Shown here: in pieces, positions 25,666-33,317 of the stretch
Position numbering within the stretch: position 1 is the stretch's first letter
How the letters are laid out: the number at the start of each line of letters is the position of its first letter
NCBI GenBank assembly: GCA_012970285.1
Contig: JIBW01000001.1
Location: 25,615-89,614 of the forward strand
From: Bacillaceae bacterium JMAK1
GTDB taxonomy: Bacteria > Bacillota > Bacilli > Bacillales > Marinococcaceae
Reading direction: 5' to 3'
Length of the DNA: 64,000 nt
Program-made: the position numbers and the translations under genes
The notes under the pieces: generated by a model
What the model was told of the DNA's origin: nothing
Seen by the model: the letters and a program-made list of their open reading frames with translations, nothing else
Databases searched by the model: none

Positions 25666-26242
25666 AGAAATCACCTTCCCGACGTTTTTCTAAAGCAATG
25701 ATAAACGGTGCATCGTTTTTGTGATTCATAAACTCATACTTGGCAACGAGGACGTGTTCATGAGATAAGTTGCGAATATAAGCAAGGAGCTGATCTTTTT
25801 CTTGTTTGCCTTCTTCATGTCCATGATAGACGACAAGAACAATCGTCCCTTTCAAGGGCATGAGAGTGAGCAATTGTTGAATCGCTTTCACTGTCGTATG
25901 TCCAGTCGTCGTAACTTCTTTGTTGCTTCCAGGCAAGTAGCCTAAGTTAAAAATCGCCGCTTTTGGTCGGTTTCCTTTGCAATACTGTTCAATTTTGTCA
26001 TGGCTATCATGAATCAATGTTACACGATCTGTGACTTGTTCTTTTTCTAATCGTTCATGCGTATTATTAATTGCTGTTTCTTGAATATCAAAACTATATA
26101 CTTTGCCACTCTCGCCTACGAGAGAAGCTAGGAATAATGTGTCATGCCCATTGCCAGCGGTTGCATCGATGGCTGTATCACCAATCGAGAGACTATCGCC
26201 CATTAATCGTTTTGCAAAGGGCAGCATTTGTGGTAGAGACAA
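25658..26242 (-). CDS. mnmM: tRNA U34 aminomethyl methyltransferase MnmM (YtqB family)
   Basis: Class I SAM-dependent methyltransferase of 194 residues, the size of B. subtilis YtqB. That protein has been identified as MnmM, which methylates nm5s2U34 to mnm5s2U34 in tRNA. Motif I is DATAGNGHDTLFLA (residues 26-39), and the family segment FNLGYLPGSNKE stands in the active site. The start is TTG 26242 on the complement, 7 bp after GAGGAG. Longer in-frame readings up to 26308 have no ribosome site and lack homologous look. Its stop overlaps the FAD oxidoreductase start. The radical-SAM partner MnmL (YtqA), usual in Bacilli, is not in this window. Confidence 0.92.
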   Translation of the reverse strand: MSLPQMLPFAKRLMGDSLSIGDTAIDATAGNGHDTLFLASLVGESGKVYSFDIQETAINNTHERLEKEQVTDRVTLIHDSHDKIEQYCKGNRPKAAIFNLGYLPGSNKEVTTTGHTTVKAIQQLLTLMPLKGTIVLVVYHGHEEGKQEKDQLLAYIRNLSHEHVLVAKYEFMNHKNDAPFIIALEKRREGDFYE

Positions 26243-26349
26243 TGAAATTCTCCTCTCTCTTCGTTGTAAAAATAGTGTACCACGACTGAATTGCCATTTT
26301 CCTAGCATTCATTGTACACTGATGGTCGGTACTAAAGGTAGGTGGGGAT

Positions 26350-27531
26350 ATGCCAAAGATCATTTGGCTATTAATTATCGGAATGAGTACGAATGTAATT
26401 GCTTCATCGTTTTTATGGCCATTAAACACGATTTACATCCATGAACAATTGGGAGAGCCGTTATCTGCTGCAGGTGTTGTGTTGATGATGTATGCGGGGG
26501 CAGGGGTCATCGGGAATATTGTCGGTGGACGGTTATTTGATGTGATTGGTGGTTATAAAACGCTCGTCATCGGAATGACGTTTGCACTCGGCTTTGCAAT
26601 TTTACTTGCTTTTAATCATGAATATTATCAATATATGGCATTTTTGACAGGGATCGGTCTCGGTCACGGCATGATTGTGCCGGTATTTTACTCCCTTGCA
26701 GGTTCTCTGTGGCCTGAAGGAGGAAGACGCCCATTTAATGCGATGTATGTTGCACAAAATGTCGGAGTTTCGGCAGGTACAGCGTTAGCTGGAATTGTCG
26801 CAGCATTTCATATCGAAATGATTTTTGTTGCTAATAGCATCACGTATTTGGTGTTATTTTTGTTTGCAGTTATTGCATACAGAGGGATTCAAGAACGATC
26901 AACATCATCGGCACAAGTGCAAAAGAGTAAAAACTTTAAGCAACAGAACATGTCAGCACTCGCGATTTTGTCTGTCGGTTTTCTCATCTGTTGGATCGCT
27001 TACGTTCAATGGTTGTCGAACATTTCTGTACATATGCAAAGTTTGAACATTGATCTTTATTATTATAGCCTGCTTTGGACATTGAATGGTTTGCTTATTG
27101 TTGTGATGCAACCGGTTATGGCGATCGTTGTTCGGAAATGGGTGACCACGTTAAAGGCTCAGCTCGTTACAGGAGCAATTATATTTGCAGGAGCATTTCT
27201 CGTATTAACTCAAGCAGAAGTGTTTACGGTATTTTTACTTGCAATGATTATTTTAACGTTCGGTGAGTTATTCGTCTGGCCAGCGGTTCCGACGATTGCA
27301 AACAAAATGGCACCAAAAGGCAGTGAAGGGTTCTATCAAGGAATTGTAAACAGTGTCGCTACTGGTGGAAGGATGATCGGTCCACTTCTAGGGGGTATGA
27401 TTGTCGACCATTATGACATGCATACGATGTTCTTCGTCATTATTGCTCTTTTCACAATTGCGGTCGTGTCATTTGCAACGTACGATCGACCGTTACGTAA
27501 ATCAAACAAAAAGCTGCCTCTTCAGTCGTAA
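26350..27531 (+). CDS. Major facilitator superfamily transporter
   Basis: A 393-residue MFS protein with 12 predicted membrane segments and a central cytosolic loop around residues 175-205. The GGRLFDVIGGYK segment after helix 2 matches the MFS motif-A loop, and a repeat of it (GGMIVDHYDMHT) appears in the C-terminal half. It is similar in size and style to DHA1-type drug exporters, but no substrate can be given. ATG 26350 follows GGTGGGGA. It is divergent from mnmM, and its last codons are part of the bidirectional terminator at 27508-27553. Confidence 0.9.
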   Translation: MPKIIWLLIIGMSTNVIASSFLWPLNTIYIHEQLGEPLSAAGVVLMMYAGAGVIGNIVGGRLFDVIGGYKTLVIGMTFALGFAILLAFNHEYYQYMAFLTGIGLGHGMIVPVFYSLAGSLWPEGGRRPFNAMYVAQNVGVSAGTALAGIVAAFHIEMIFVANSITYLVLFLFAVIAYRGIQERSTSSAQVQKSKNFKQQNMSALAILSVGFLICWIAYVQWLSNISVHMQSLNIDLYYYSLLWTLNGLLIVVMQPVMAIVVRKWVTTLKAQLVTGAIIFAGAFLVLTQAEVFTVFLLAMIILTFGELFVWPAVPTIANKMAPKGSEGFYQGIVNSVATGGRMIGPLLGGMIVDHYDMHTMFFVIIALFTIAVVSFATYDRPLRKSNKKLPLQS

Positions 27532-27553
27532 AGTGAAGAGGCAGCTTTTTTTA
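27508..27553. terminator. Bidirectional terminator overlapping the MFS stop codon
   Basis: AAAAAGCTGCCTCTTCA pairs with TGAAGAGGCAGCTTTTTTT. The left arm encodes the last residues of the transporter, and the right arm ends at the stop of the small ORF on the other strand. T-runs occur on both strands. Confidence 0.9.
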
Positions 27554-27679
27554 CTCATAACGTGGTACAGGGTGTCTTCGCAAATAATCCCGGATTGATT
27601 GTTTAAGTTTACCGGTCAGTTTTTTGCGACGAGCTTGTTTTTTTGATTTCGCTTTTCCCATTGATTCCACAGCTACCAC
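27551..27679 (-). CDS. Small very basic protein (42 residues), function unknown
   Basis: A short reading frame on the complement from GTG 27679 to TAA 27551, with AAGGGAG eight bases before the GTG. The product has the form MVAVESMGKAKSKKQARRKK followed by a Lys/Arg-rich helix-like stretch and the tail DYLRRHPVPRYE. About 16 of 42 residues are Lys or Arg. A second start at ATG 27661 would give 36 residues. It ends exactly at the T-run of a bidirectional terminator, which supports it as a real transcript end. The charge suggests RNA or ribosome binding, but I do not recognise the family. Confidence 0.6.
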   Translation of the reverse strand: MVAVESMGKAKSKKQARRKKLTGKLKQSIRDYLRRHPVPRYE

Positions 27680-27795
27680 GGCCTTCACTCCCTTCACGTA
27701 AATGTCTTGTCTCTTTAGTATACGCTTAATTTATAGAAAATGCGTCTTAATCTAGAATTTCTCAAAAGGAAAGGATAAAGAAAGCTCGCAAAAGC

Positions 27796-27833
27796 TTGAC
27801 AGCCTTGACATTGACAGATTTCGTGCCTACAAT
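27796..27833 (+). promoter_or_regulatory. Strong sigma-A promoter of leuS, with three TTGACA copies
   Basis: TTGACA occurs at 27796, 27805 and 27811. The third is 17 bp from TACAAT (27828-27833), giving a near-consensus promoter. Transcription should start near 27840 and leave a leader of about 113 nt before leuS. Confidence 0.85.
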
Positions 27834-27885
27834 GGCAATATCAAGAAATCCGTCGTTATGGATGGTTTTACACTTTTCGATGACG

Positions 27886-27909
27886 TCTCCGATAAGGAGA
27901 TTTTTTTTT
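27886..27909 (+). terminator. Terminator-like hairpin in the leuS leader
   Basis: TCTCC-GATAA-GGAGA followed by nine T residues lies between the promoter and leuS. The stem is only 5 bp, but the T-tract is long, so it may act as an attenuator. No T-box sequence was found upstream of it. Confidence 0.5.
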
Positions 27910-27952
27910 AGACATTACACATACTTCACTGTTGACAAAGGAGGCACCCCTT

Positions 27953-30370
27953 ATGGCCTTTTCACATAAGGAGATTGAAAAGAAATGGCAAACGTTTTGG
28001 GAATCGAATAAAACGTTTCGCGTGGATACATCAGACAACACACGTGAGAAATTCTATGCGCTAGATATGTTCCCCTATCCATCAGGAGCGGGCTTACACG
28101 TTGGACACCCTGAAGGGTATACAGCGACAGATATTTTATCGAGAATGAAGCGTATGCAAGGATACAACGTATTGCACCCGATGGGTTGGGATGCATTTGG
28201 TTTGCCTGCAGAGCAGTATGCATTAGACACGAATCAACATCCGAATACATTTACGCAAAAGAACATCAACACATTTAAGCGTCAAATTCAAGAACTTGGG
28301 TTTTCTTATGACTGGGACCGTGAAATTAGCACAACGGATCCAGATTATTATAAGTGGACACAGTGGATTTTTATTCAGCTTTACAATAAAGGTCTAGCCT
28401 ACGTTGATGAAGTAGCGGTGAATTGGTGTCCTGCGCTTGGAACTGTACTTGCGAATGAAGAAGTGATTGACGGTGTTAGTGAGCGTGGTGGACATCCTGT
28501 TGAACGACGTCCAATGAAGCAATGGATGCTTAAGATCACTGAATATGCGGACCGCTTACTTGACGATTTAGATGAGTTGGATTGGCCTGAAAGCATTAAA
28601 GATATGCAACGCAACTGGATTGGCAAATCCGCTGGAGCTGAAGTTCGTTTCCAAATCGGTGAGCACAATGTTGAAGTATTTACGACGCGTCCAGATACAC
28701 TCTTTGGTGCGACGTACATGGTGCTTGCACCAGAACATCGTCTCGTTGACCTTATTACAACGGACGACGCTCGCGAATCCGTTGAAGCATACCGCAAGAA
28801 AGTAAGCACGAAAAGTGACTTAGAACGTACCGATCTTGCAAAAGAGAAGACGGGTGCATTTACAGGTGCTTATGCAACGAACCCTGTCAACGGCGAACAA
28901 ATCCCGGTTTGGATTGCCGACTATGTACTCATTAGTTATGGAACTGGAGCGGTAATGGCGGTCCCTGCCCATGACGAGCGTGACTATGAGTTTGCTAAAA
29001 CGTTCGACTTACCGATTCGTGAAGTTGTGAGTGGCGGCAATATTGATGAAGAGCCATACGTTGGTGATGGTGATCACATCAACTCAGAGTTTCTTAACGG
29101 TTTGAACAAAGATGATGCGATTCAAACGGTCATTGAGTGGCTTGAGAAAAACGACTATGGCCAAAAGAAAACGACATACCGTTTGCGTGATTGGTTGTTT
29201 AGTCGTCAACGTTATTGGGGAGAACCGATTCCAATGATTCATTGGGAAGACGGTACGATGACGCCAGTTGATGAAAGTGACTTGCCATTAACCCTTCCTG
29301 ATTTGGATGAATTTAAGCCATCAGGAACAGGGGAATCACCGCTTGCCAATGCAACAGACTGGCTTGAAGTGACCGATCCTAAAACAGGAATGAAAGGTCG
29401 TCGTGAAACGAATACGATGCCACAATGGGCAGGAAGCTGCTGGTATTATTTACGTTTTATCGACCCAGACAATGACGAAGCCCTTGCCGATCCTGAGAAG
29501 TTGAAAACATGGCTTCCAGTCGATATTTACATCGGTGGTGCGGAACATGCCGTTCTTCACTTGCTATACGCTCGTTTCTGGCACAAAGTTCTTTACGACA
29601 TCGGTGTTGTACCGACGAAAGAACCGTTCCAACGTTTGTACAACCAAGGGATGATTCTTGGTGAGAACAACGAGAAGATGAGTAAATCAAAAGGCAACGT
29701 CGTCAATCCAGATGAGATCATTGAAACGCATGGCGCGGATACGCTTCGTATGTATGAAATGTTCATGGGACCATTGGATGCATCAATTGCTTGGTCAACA
29801 AATGGACTAGACGCATCAAGAAGATTCCTCGATCGTGTGTGGCGTTTACTCGTTACTGAAGAAGGAAAGCTTGTGGATACGGTTGTTGATGATGCTGCGA
29901 GCGATCATTCACTCTTACCGATTTATCACCAAACCGTTGCTAAAGTGAGTGATGACTTTAAAAACTTACGATTTAACACGGGGATTAGTCAGTTGATGGT
30001 GTTGATTAATGCGGCATACAAAGCAGATACGTTACCGAAAGTTGCGATGGAAGGTTTCGTAAAGATGCTTTCGCCAATCGCTCCACACGTAGCAGAAGAG
30101 CTATGGCAAAAACTTGGTCACACAGGCACAATTTCGTATGAAGCTTGGCCAGTGCATGATCCTGCTTACCTCGTTCAAGACGAAGTAGAAGTCGTCGTTC
30201 AAGTAAATGGCAAAGTACGTGCCAAGCTTGTCATGTCAAAAGACGCGACAAAAGAAGAGATGCAAGAAAGCGCCTTAGCTGATGAGAAAGTCGCTAGCAA
30301 CATTGAAGGCAAAACGATTCGCAAAATCATTGCCGTACCAGGAAAACTCGTTAACGTTGTTGCGAATTAA
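27953..30370 (+). CDS. leuS: Leucyl-tRNA synthetase
   Basis: Class I aminoacyl-tRNA synthetase that charges tRNA-Leu, 805 residues, the normal bacterial length. The HIGH motif is HVGH (residues 49-52), the editing (CP1) domain follows with [12 protein letters not shown] and the [13 protein letters not shown] segment, and KMSKS is at 575-579. The anticodon-binding domain and the C-terminal [10 protein letters not shown] complete it. ATG 27953 is 8 bp after AAAGGAGG; an in-frame TTG at 27932 lies before that site and was rejected. It is monocistronic, with its own promoter and a strong terminator. In B. subtilis leuS is T-box controlled; here the leader seems too short for that. Confidence 0.98.
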   Translation: MAFSHKEIEKKWQTFWESNKTFRVDTSDNTREKFYALDMFPYPSGAGLHVGHPEGYTATDILSRMKRMQGYNVLHPMGWDAFGLPAEQYALDTNQHPNTFTQKNINTFKRQIQELGFSYDWDREISTTDPDYYKWTQWIFIQLYNKGLAYVDEVAVNWCPALGTVLANEEVIDGVSERGGHPVERRPMKQWMLKITEYADRLLDDLDELDWPESIKDMQRNWIGKSAGAEVRFQIGEHNVEVFTTRPDTLFGATYMVLAPEHRLVDLITTDDARESVEAYRKKVSTKSDLERTDLAKEKTGAFTGAYATNPVNGEQIPVWIADYVLISYGTGAVMAVPAHDERDYEFAKTFDLPIREVVSGGNIDEEPYVGDGDHINSEFLNGLNKDDAIQTVIEWLEKNDYGQKKTTYRLRDWLFSRQRYWGEPIPMIHWEDGTMTPVDESDLPLTLPDLDEFKPSGTGESPLANATDWLEVTDPKTGMKGRRETNTMPQWAGSCWYYLRFIDPDNDEALADPEKLKTWLPVDIYIGGAEHAVLHLLYARFWHKVLYDIGVVPTKEPFQRLYNQGMILGENNEKMSKSKGNVVNPDEIIETHGADTLRMYEMFMGPLDASIAWSTNGLDASRRFLDRVWRLLVTEEGKLVDTVVDDAASDHSLLPIYHQTVAKVSDDFKNLRFNTGISQLMVLINAAYKADTLPKVAMEGFVKMLSPIAPHVAEELWQKLGHTGTISYEAWPVHDPAYLVQDEVEVVVQVNGKVRAKLVMSKDATKEEMQESALADEKVASNIEGKTIRKIIAVPGKLVNVVAN

Positions 30371-30373
30371 TAA

Positions 30374-30413
30374 AAAAGCCCGCCAGTAGCTTAGACGCTA
30401 CTGGCGGGCTTTT
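30374..30413. terminator. Bidirectional terminator between leuS and ytfP
   Basis: AAAAGCCCGCCAGTAGC pairs with GCTACTGGCGGGCTTTT, a 17-bp GC-rich stem with A/T runs on both sides, between two convergent genes. Confidence 0.95.
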
Positions 30414-30417
30414 GCAT

Positions 30418-31674
30418 TTATTCAGTGGTTGCAGCGTTCAGTCCGGCAGTATAGCCAGTCGAGAAAGCAACGGTAATGTTAAATCCACCTGTATAGCCGT
30501 GAATATCAAGCACCTCACCGCAGAAGTACAAGCCTTCTTTTTGCTTAGAAGCCATCGTTTTAGGTACGATTTCTTTGATTGAAACGCCGCCTCCAGTAAC
30601 GAAGGCTTTTTCAATGGAAAGTGTTCCGTTCGCAGTGAATAAAAACGCCTTAGTAAGTTCGCTTAACGTTTGCAATTGTTCATGACTGACTTCTTTGAGT
30701 GGTGTTGTTGAATCAATTTGTGCTCGGTTTAACAGCGTGAGTAAATAGCGCTCTGGTGCAAAGTTCGCTAGCGCGTTTTTACTAGATCTAGCCCCATCGG
30801 TTTCTTTATAGGTAAGCAGTTGTTCCTGTAGTGAAGAAACCGATTCATCAGGGTACAAATCAAGGCTCAGCGTAACCGGGTTTTGTTTGTTCTTTTTGCG
30901 TTCTTTTACGACGTACTGACTACAGCGAAGTGCCGTCGGACCACTAATCCCAAAGTGAGTAAACAATACATCACCCGTATGAGTGACGATTTTCTTTTGT
31001 TTTTTGTTTAAGACGGTTAGTGCAATATTTCGAAGCGACAACCCTTGCATTGAACGATTTTTTATGAATGTTTCGTTTGAGGTGATCGGAACTTCTGTAG
31101 GATAGAGATCTGTAATTGTATGTCCAGCGGACTTTGCGAATGGATAGCCATCTCCAGTACTGCCCGTGTGGGGAACGCTCGTCCCACCTGTTGCGACAAT
31201 AACGGCGTCCCCTTCAATTGTTTTGCCAGATTCCAAGTTGACTCCAGTTACGTGCTCCTCATTGATTTGCAATGATTTCACACGTTCATTCGTTCGAATG
31301 GTCACCTTTAGACGGTGAATTTCTTTTAATAACGTATCTACGACGGTTTTGGCGCTATCGGTAACTGGGAACATCCGGCCCATGTCTTCTTCTTTTAATT
31401 GGATGCCTAACCCTTCGAAATAATGAATGATGTTTTCATTGTTCCAAACTGAAAACGGGCTGTACATAAACTTCCCGTTGCCTGGAATAAATGAAATCAA
31501 CTCACTTTCATCCATTCGATTGGTTACGTTACATCGTCCACCACCTGAAATGGCAAGCTTTCGACCGAGTTTGTTGCCTTTGTCAACGAGCGTGACCTTC
31601 GCTCCGTGTGTGGCGGCAGCAACGGCTGCCATTAACCCTGAAGGTCCTCCACCGATAATAATGACTTTTTTCAT
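30418..31674 (-). CDS. ytfP: HI0933/BaiN-family NAD(P)/FAD flavoprotein (YtfP)
   Basis: A 418-residue flavoprotein of the HI0933 family. The FAD-binding motif [15 protein letters not shown] is at the N-terminus, followed by the hallmark [16 protein letters not shown]. The C-terminus has the [16 protein letters not shown] segment that closes over the flavin. The reaction is not established for most members; some gut homologues (BaiN) act on bile-acid intermediates, which should not be assumed here. AAAAGGAGAACGTT precedes ATG 31674 on the complement. It is convergent with leuS and shares its terminator. The ytfP-ytgP(murJ) neighbourhood is conserved in Bacillus. Confidence 0.93.
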   Translation of the reverse strand: MKKVIIIGGGPSGLMAAVAAATHGAKVTLVDKGNKLGRKLAISGGGRCNVTNRMDESELISFIPGNGKFMYSPFSVWNNENIIHYFEGLGIQLKEEDMGRMFPVTDSAKTVVDTLLKEIHRLKVTIRTNERVKSLQINEEHVTGVNLESGKTIEGDAVIVATGGTSVPHTGSTGDGYPFAKSAGHTITDLYPTEVPITSNETFIKNRSMQGLSLRNIALTVLNKKQKKIVTHTGDVLFTHFGISGPTALRCSQYVVKERKKNKQNPVTLSLDLYPDESVSSLQEQLLTYKETDGARSSKNALANFAPERYLLTLLNRAQIDSTTPLKEVSHEQLQTLSELTKAFLFTANGTLSIEKAFVTGGGVSIKEIVPKTMASKQKEGLYFCGEVLDIHGYTGGFNITVAFSTGYTAGLNAATTE

Positions 31675-31795
31675 AACGTTCTCCTTTTACATCCGTTCAT
31701 TCGTTATTGAATGATAACACGGAACGAGCGTAATTTCCTAATTCAATCAGCAATGATCACAGAAAGAAAGCTACAATAAATACTCTGAATTTGAA

Positions 31796-31852
31796 ACCTG
31801 TTCAAGAATGTATTCGTACGTATCGTATGGCTTCATTCTTGAAAATACAGGT
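31796..31852. repeat. Imperfect 57-bp inverted repeat upstream of yjbQ
   Basis: The 295-bp gap between ytfP and yjbQ holds TTCAAGAATG (31801-31810) and CATTCTTGAA (31834-31843), perfect complements. These are flanked by outer arms ACCTGT and ACAGGT with a small internal loop. The 23-nt loop is unremarkable and no T-run follows. Apart from this and weak promoter-like boxes (TATACT near 31911), I see nothing else in the gap. Confidence 0.55.
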
Positions 31853-31969
31853 GAAAAATACGAAATAAATGCTTCTATATTCCCAGTAAAAACTAGTTTT
31901 TACCCATGTTATACTAAGAATAGATCATTTAACCGTCTACTCTGAAAATATGAACAAATGAGGTGAAGC

Positions 31970-32386
31970 ATGGAACAGATTACGATTCATAGTCGCACTC
32001 ATAGTGAAATGATTGATATTACCTCACAGATTGAACAGTACATTACGCAGAATAATTATAATCATGGCATTGTGTATGTTTCCAATTTGCATACGACAGC
32101 TGGAATTACGATTAACGAAAATGCTGACCCAGATGTAAAAACCGACTTCCTAAGACGCTTGGATGAAGTCTATCCTTGGGAACATCCAGAGGATTTGCAT
32201 GCAGAAGGAAATACAGCCGCTCATTTAAAAGCGAGTACCGTTGGAGCCACCCAAGCAATTCTCGTGGAAGATGGCAAGTTAGTGCTTGGGACGTGGCAAG
32301 GGGTTTATTTTTGTGAATTTGATGGACCGAGAAACTCAAGGCGAGTGGCACTTTCGTTTGTCCAGTCAGAAGGAGGTCGTTTATGA
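31970..32386 (+). CDS. yjbQ: YjbQ/UPF0047 family protein
   Basis: A 138-residue single-domain protein of the UPF0047 family, small trimeric proteins for which a weak thiamine-phosphate synthase activity has been reported for E. coli YjbQ. The family signature [16 protein letters not shown] is at about residues 43-58, followed by [13 protein letters not shown] and the C-terminal [18 protein letters not shown] 31970 follows GAGGTGA. It overlaps the next gene by 4 bp (ATGA), so it is the first gene of a small coupled operon with an Arg/Gly-rich membrane protein. True cellular role unknown. Confidence 0.93.
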   Translation: MEQITIHSRTHSEMIDITSQIEQYITQNNYNHGIVYVSNLHTTAGITINENADPDVKTDFLRRLDEVYPWEHPEDLHAEGNTAAHLKASTVGATQAILVEDGKLVLGTWQGVYFCEFDGPRNSRRVALSFVQSEGGRL

Positions 32387-32730
32387 GTCGAAGAGGAGGT
32401 AGACCAAGAGCGTCTTCTCGTTCGAGAGGACCATCGAGTCGAGGTTCGAGCGGTCGTTCAACGAGTCGTCCACGTACAAACCGCCCGTCTAATCGTCCGA
32501 GCAAAAGTAGTGGTGGAGGCTATCGCCCGAAAGCGTCAAGCAGTGGTGGAAGTGGTGGAGGTTTTCTAAAAGGCATGGCAGTAGGAAGTATGATGGGGCG
32601 AGGTCGAAGACGAAGACATATGGGTGGAGGCTATTACAACAGAGGCGGCAACGGAATGGGTTTAGGTTGTTTAGCGGGAATCGTTATTGTCGTTTTAATC
32701 GGGATCATTTTCTTGCTCTTAACGAATTGA
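32383..32730 (+). CDS. Arg/Gly/Ser-rich protein with C-terminal membrane segment
   Basis: A 115-residue low-complexity protein. Residues 1-60 are dominated by Arg, Ser, Gly and Pro (RGG, SRS, RPR patterns). Residues 60-90 hold a Gly/Met/Arg stretch with [18 protein letters not shown], and residues 93-114 form one hydrophobic segment ([20 protein letters not shown]). It would sit in the membrane by its tail with a strongly basic, disordered cytosolic N-terminus, fit for RNA, nucleoid or lipid contact. AAGGAGG lies upstream of ATG 32383, which overlaps the yjbQ stop. The frame is credible because of coupling, the ribosome site and the tail anchor; no family is recognised. Confidence 0.8.
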   Translation: MSRRGGRPRASSRSRGPSSRGSSGRSTSRPRTNRPSNRPSKSSGGGYRPKASSSGGSGGGFLKGMAVGSMMGRGRRRRHMGGGYYNRGGNGMGLGCLAGIVIVVLIGIIFLLLTN

Positions 32731-32740
32731 GGTACGAGTA

Positions 32741-33202
32741 ATGAAGCGAAGTTTGCACGTAATCCCGTGTGGGAAGAAGAAAATCTGGGATGTGGATCCT
32801 ACACACCCACCTGCCTATGCTAAAGATGCTTATGTCGGTACATTCCACCGAATCTGCCGACACTATGTGCATCATTTTGATGTTGACTGGGTGATTCTTT
32901 CGGCAAAGTATGGATTTCTACTCCCGAACGATATCGTTTCACATAATTATGACTTAACATGGAATATTTCACATAAAGAAGATTGGATTCCGATGGAGCG
33001 TTTACGAGATCAAGTGAAAGAAGAGAAGCTTCATAACTATGAACGAATTGTCTTGTTAACTGGAAAGAAATACGAACCGATCGTTCGTAACATTTTTGGG
33101 TCGGCTTTTCCTGTTATTCGTCCCTTAGACGGGGCAAGAGGAATCGGTGACATGCAAGCGATGTTGAAACATTCCATCGAACAAAACGTCAAATTATGTT
33201 GA
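32741..33202 (+). CDS. DUF6884-like protein
   Basis: A 153-residue protein with the pattern VIPCGKKKIWD at the N-terminus, LSAKYGFLLP in the middle and a C-terminal LTGKKYEP...PLDGARGIGDMQ. This resembles the DUF6884 family, alpha/beta proteins of unknown function that are also found near mobile or nucleic-acid-modifying genes. ATG 32741 follows GAGGTA and lies 10 bp after the preceding gene, so it is the third member of the yjbQ operon. A terminator follows. The pattern Cys-Gly-Lys-Lys-Lys suggests a nucleotide or phosphate site, but this is a guess. Confidence 0.7.
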   Translation: MKRSLHVIPCGKKKIWDVDPTHPPAYAKDAYVGTFHRICRHYVHHFDVDWVILSAKYGFLLPNDIVSHNYDLTWNISHKEDWIPMERLRDQVKEEKLHNYERIVLLTGKKYEPIVRNIFGSAFPVIRPLDGARGIGDMQAMLKHSIEQNVKLC

Positions 33203-33203
33203 G

Positions 33204-33236
33204 AAGCGACAACGGTGATAAAGTTGTCGCTTTTTT
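33204..33236 (+). terminator. Intrinsic terminator after the yjbQ operon
   Basis: AAGCGACAAC pairs with GTTGTCGCTT around a 9-nt loop and is followed by a six-T run. Confidence 0.93.
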
Positions 33237-33317
33237 GTAAGCAGTCATGTCTAATAAGATATGGTAAAATGCGTAAGATGGACGTTTGTTTTCTCGGTGA
33301 AGGGTGCGTAGACAATT

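Noticed and set aside
27796..27816. Triple TTGACA as a short tandem repeat or mobile element scar
   Set aside because: Spacing is irregular (9 and 6 bp), and one copy forms a perfect promoter; ordinary promoter evolution is enough.
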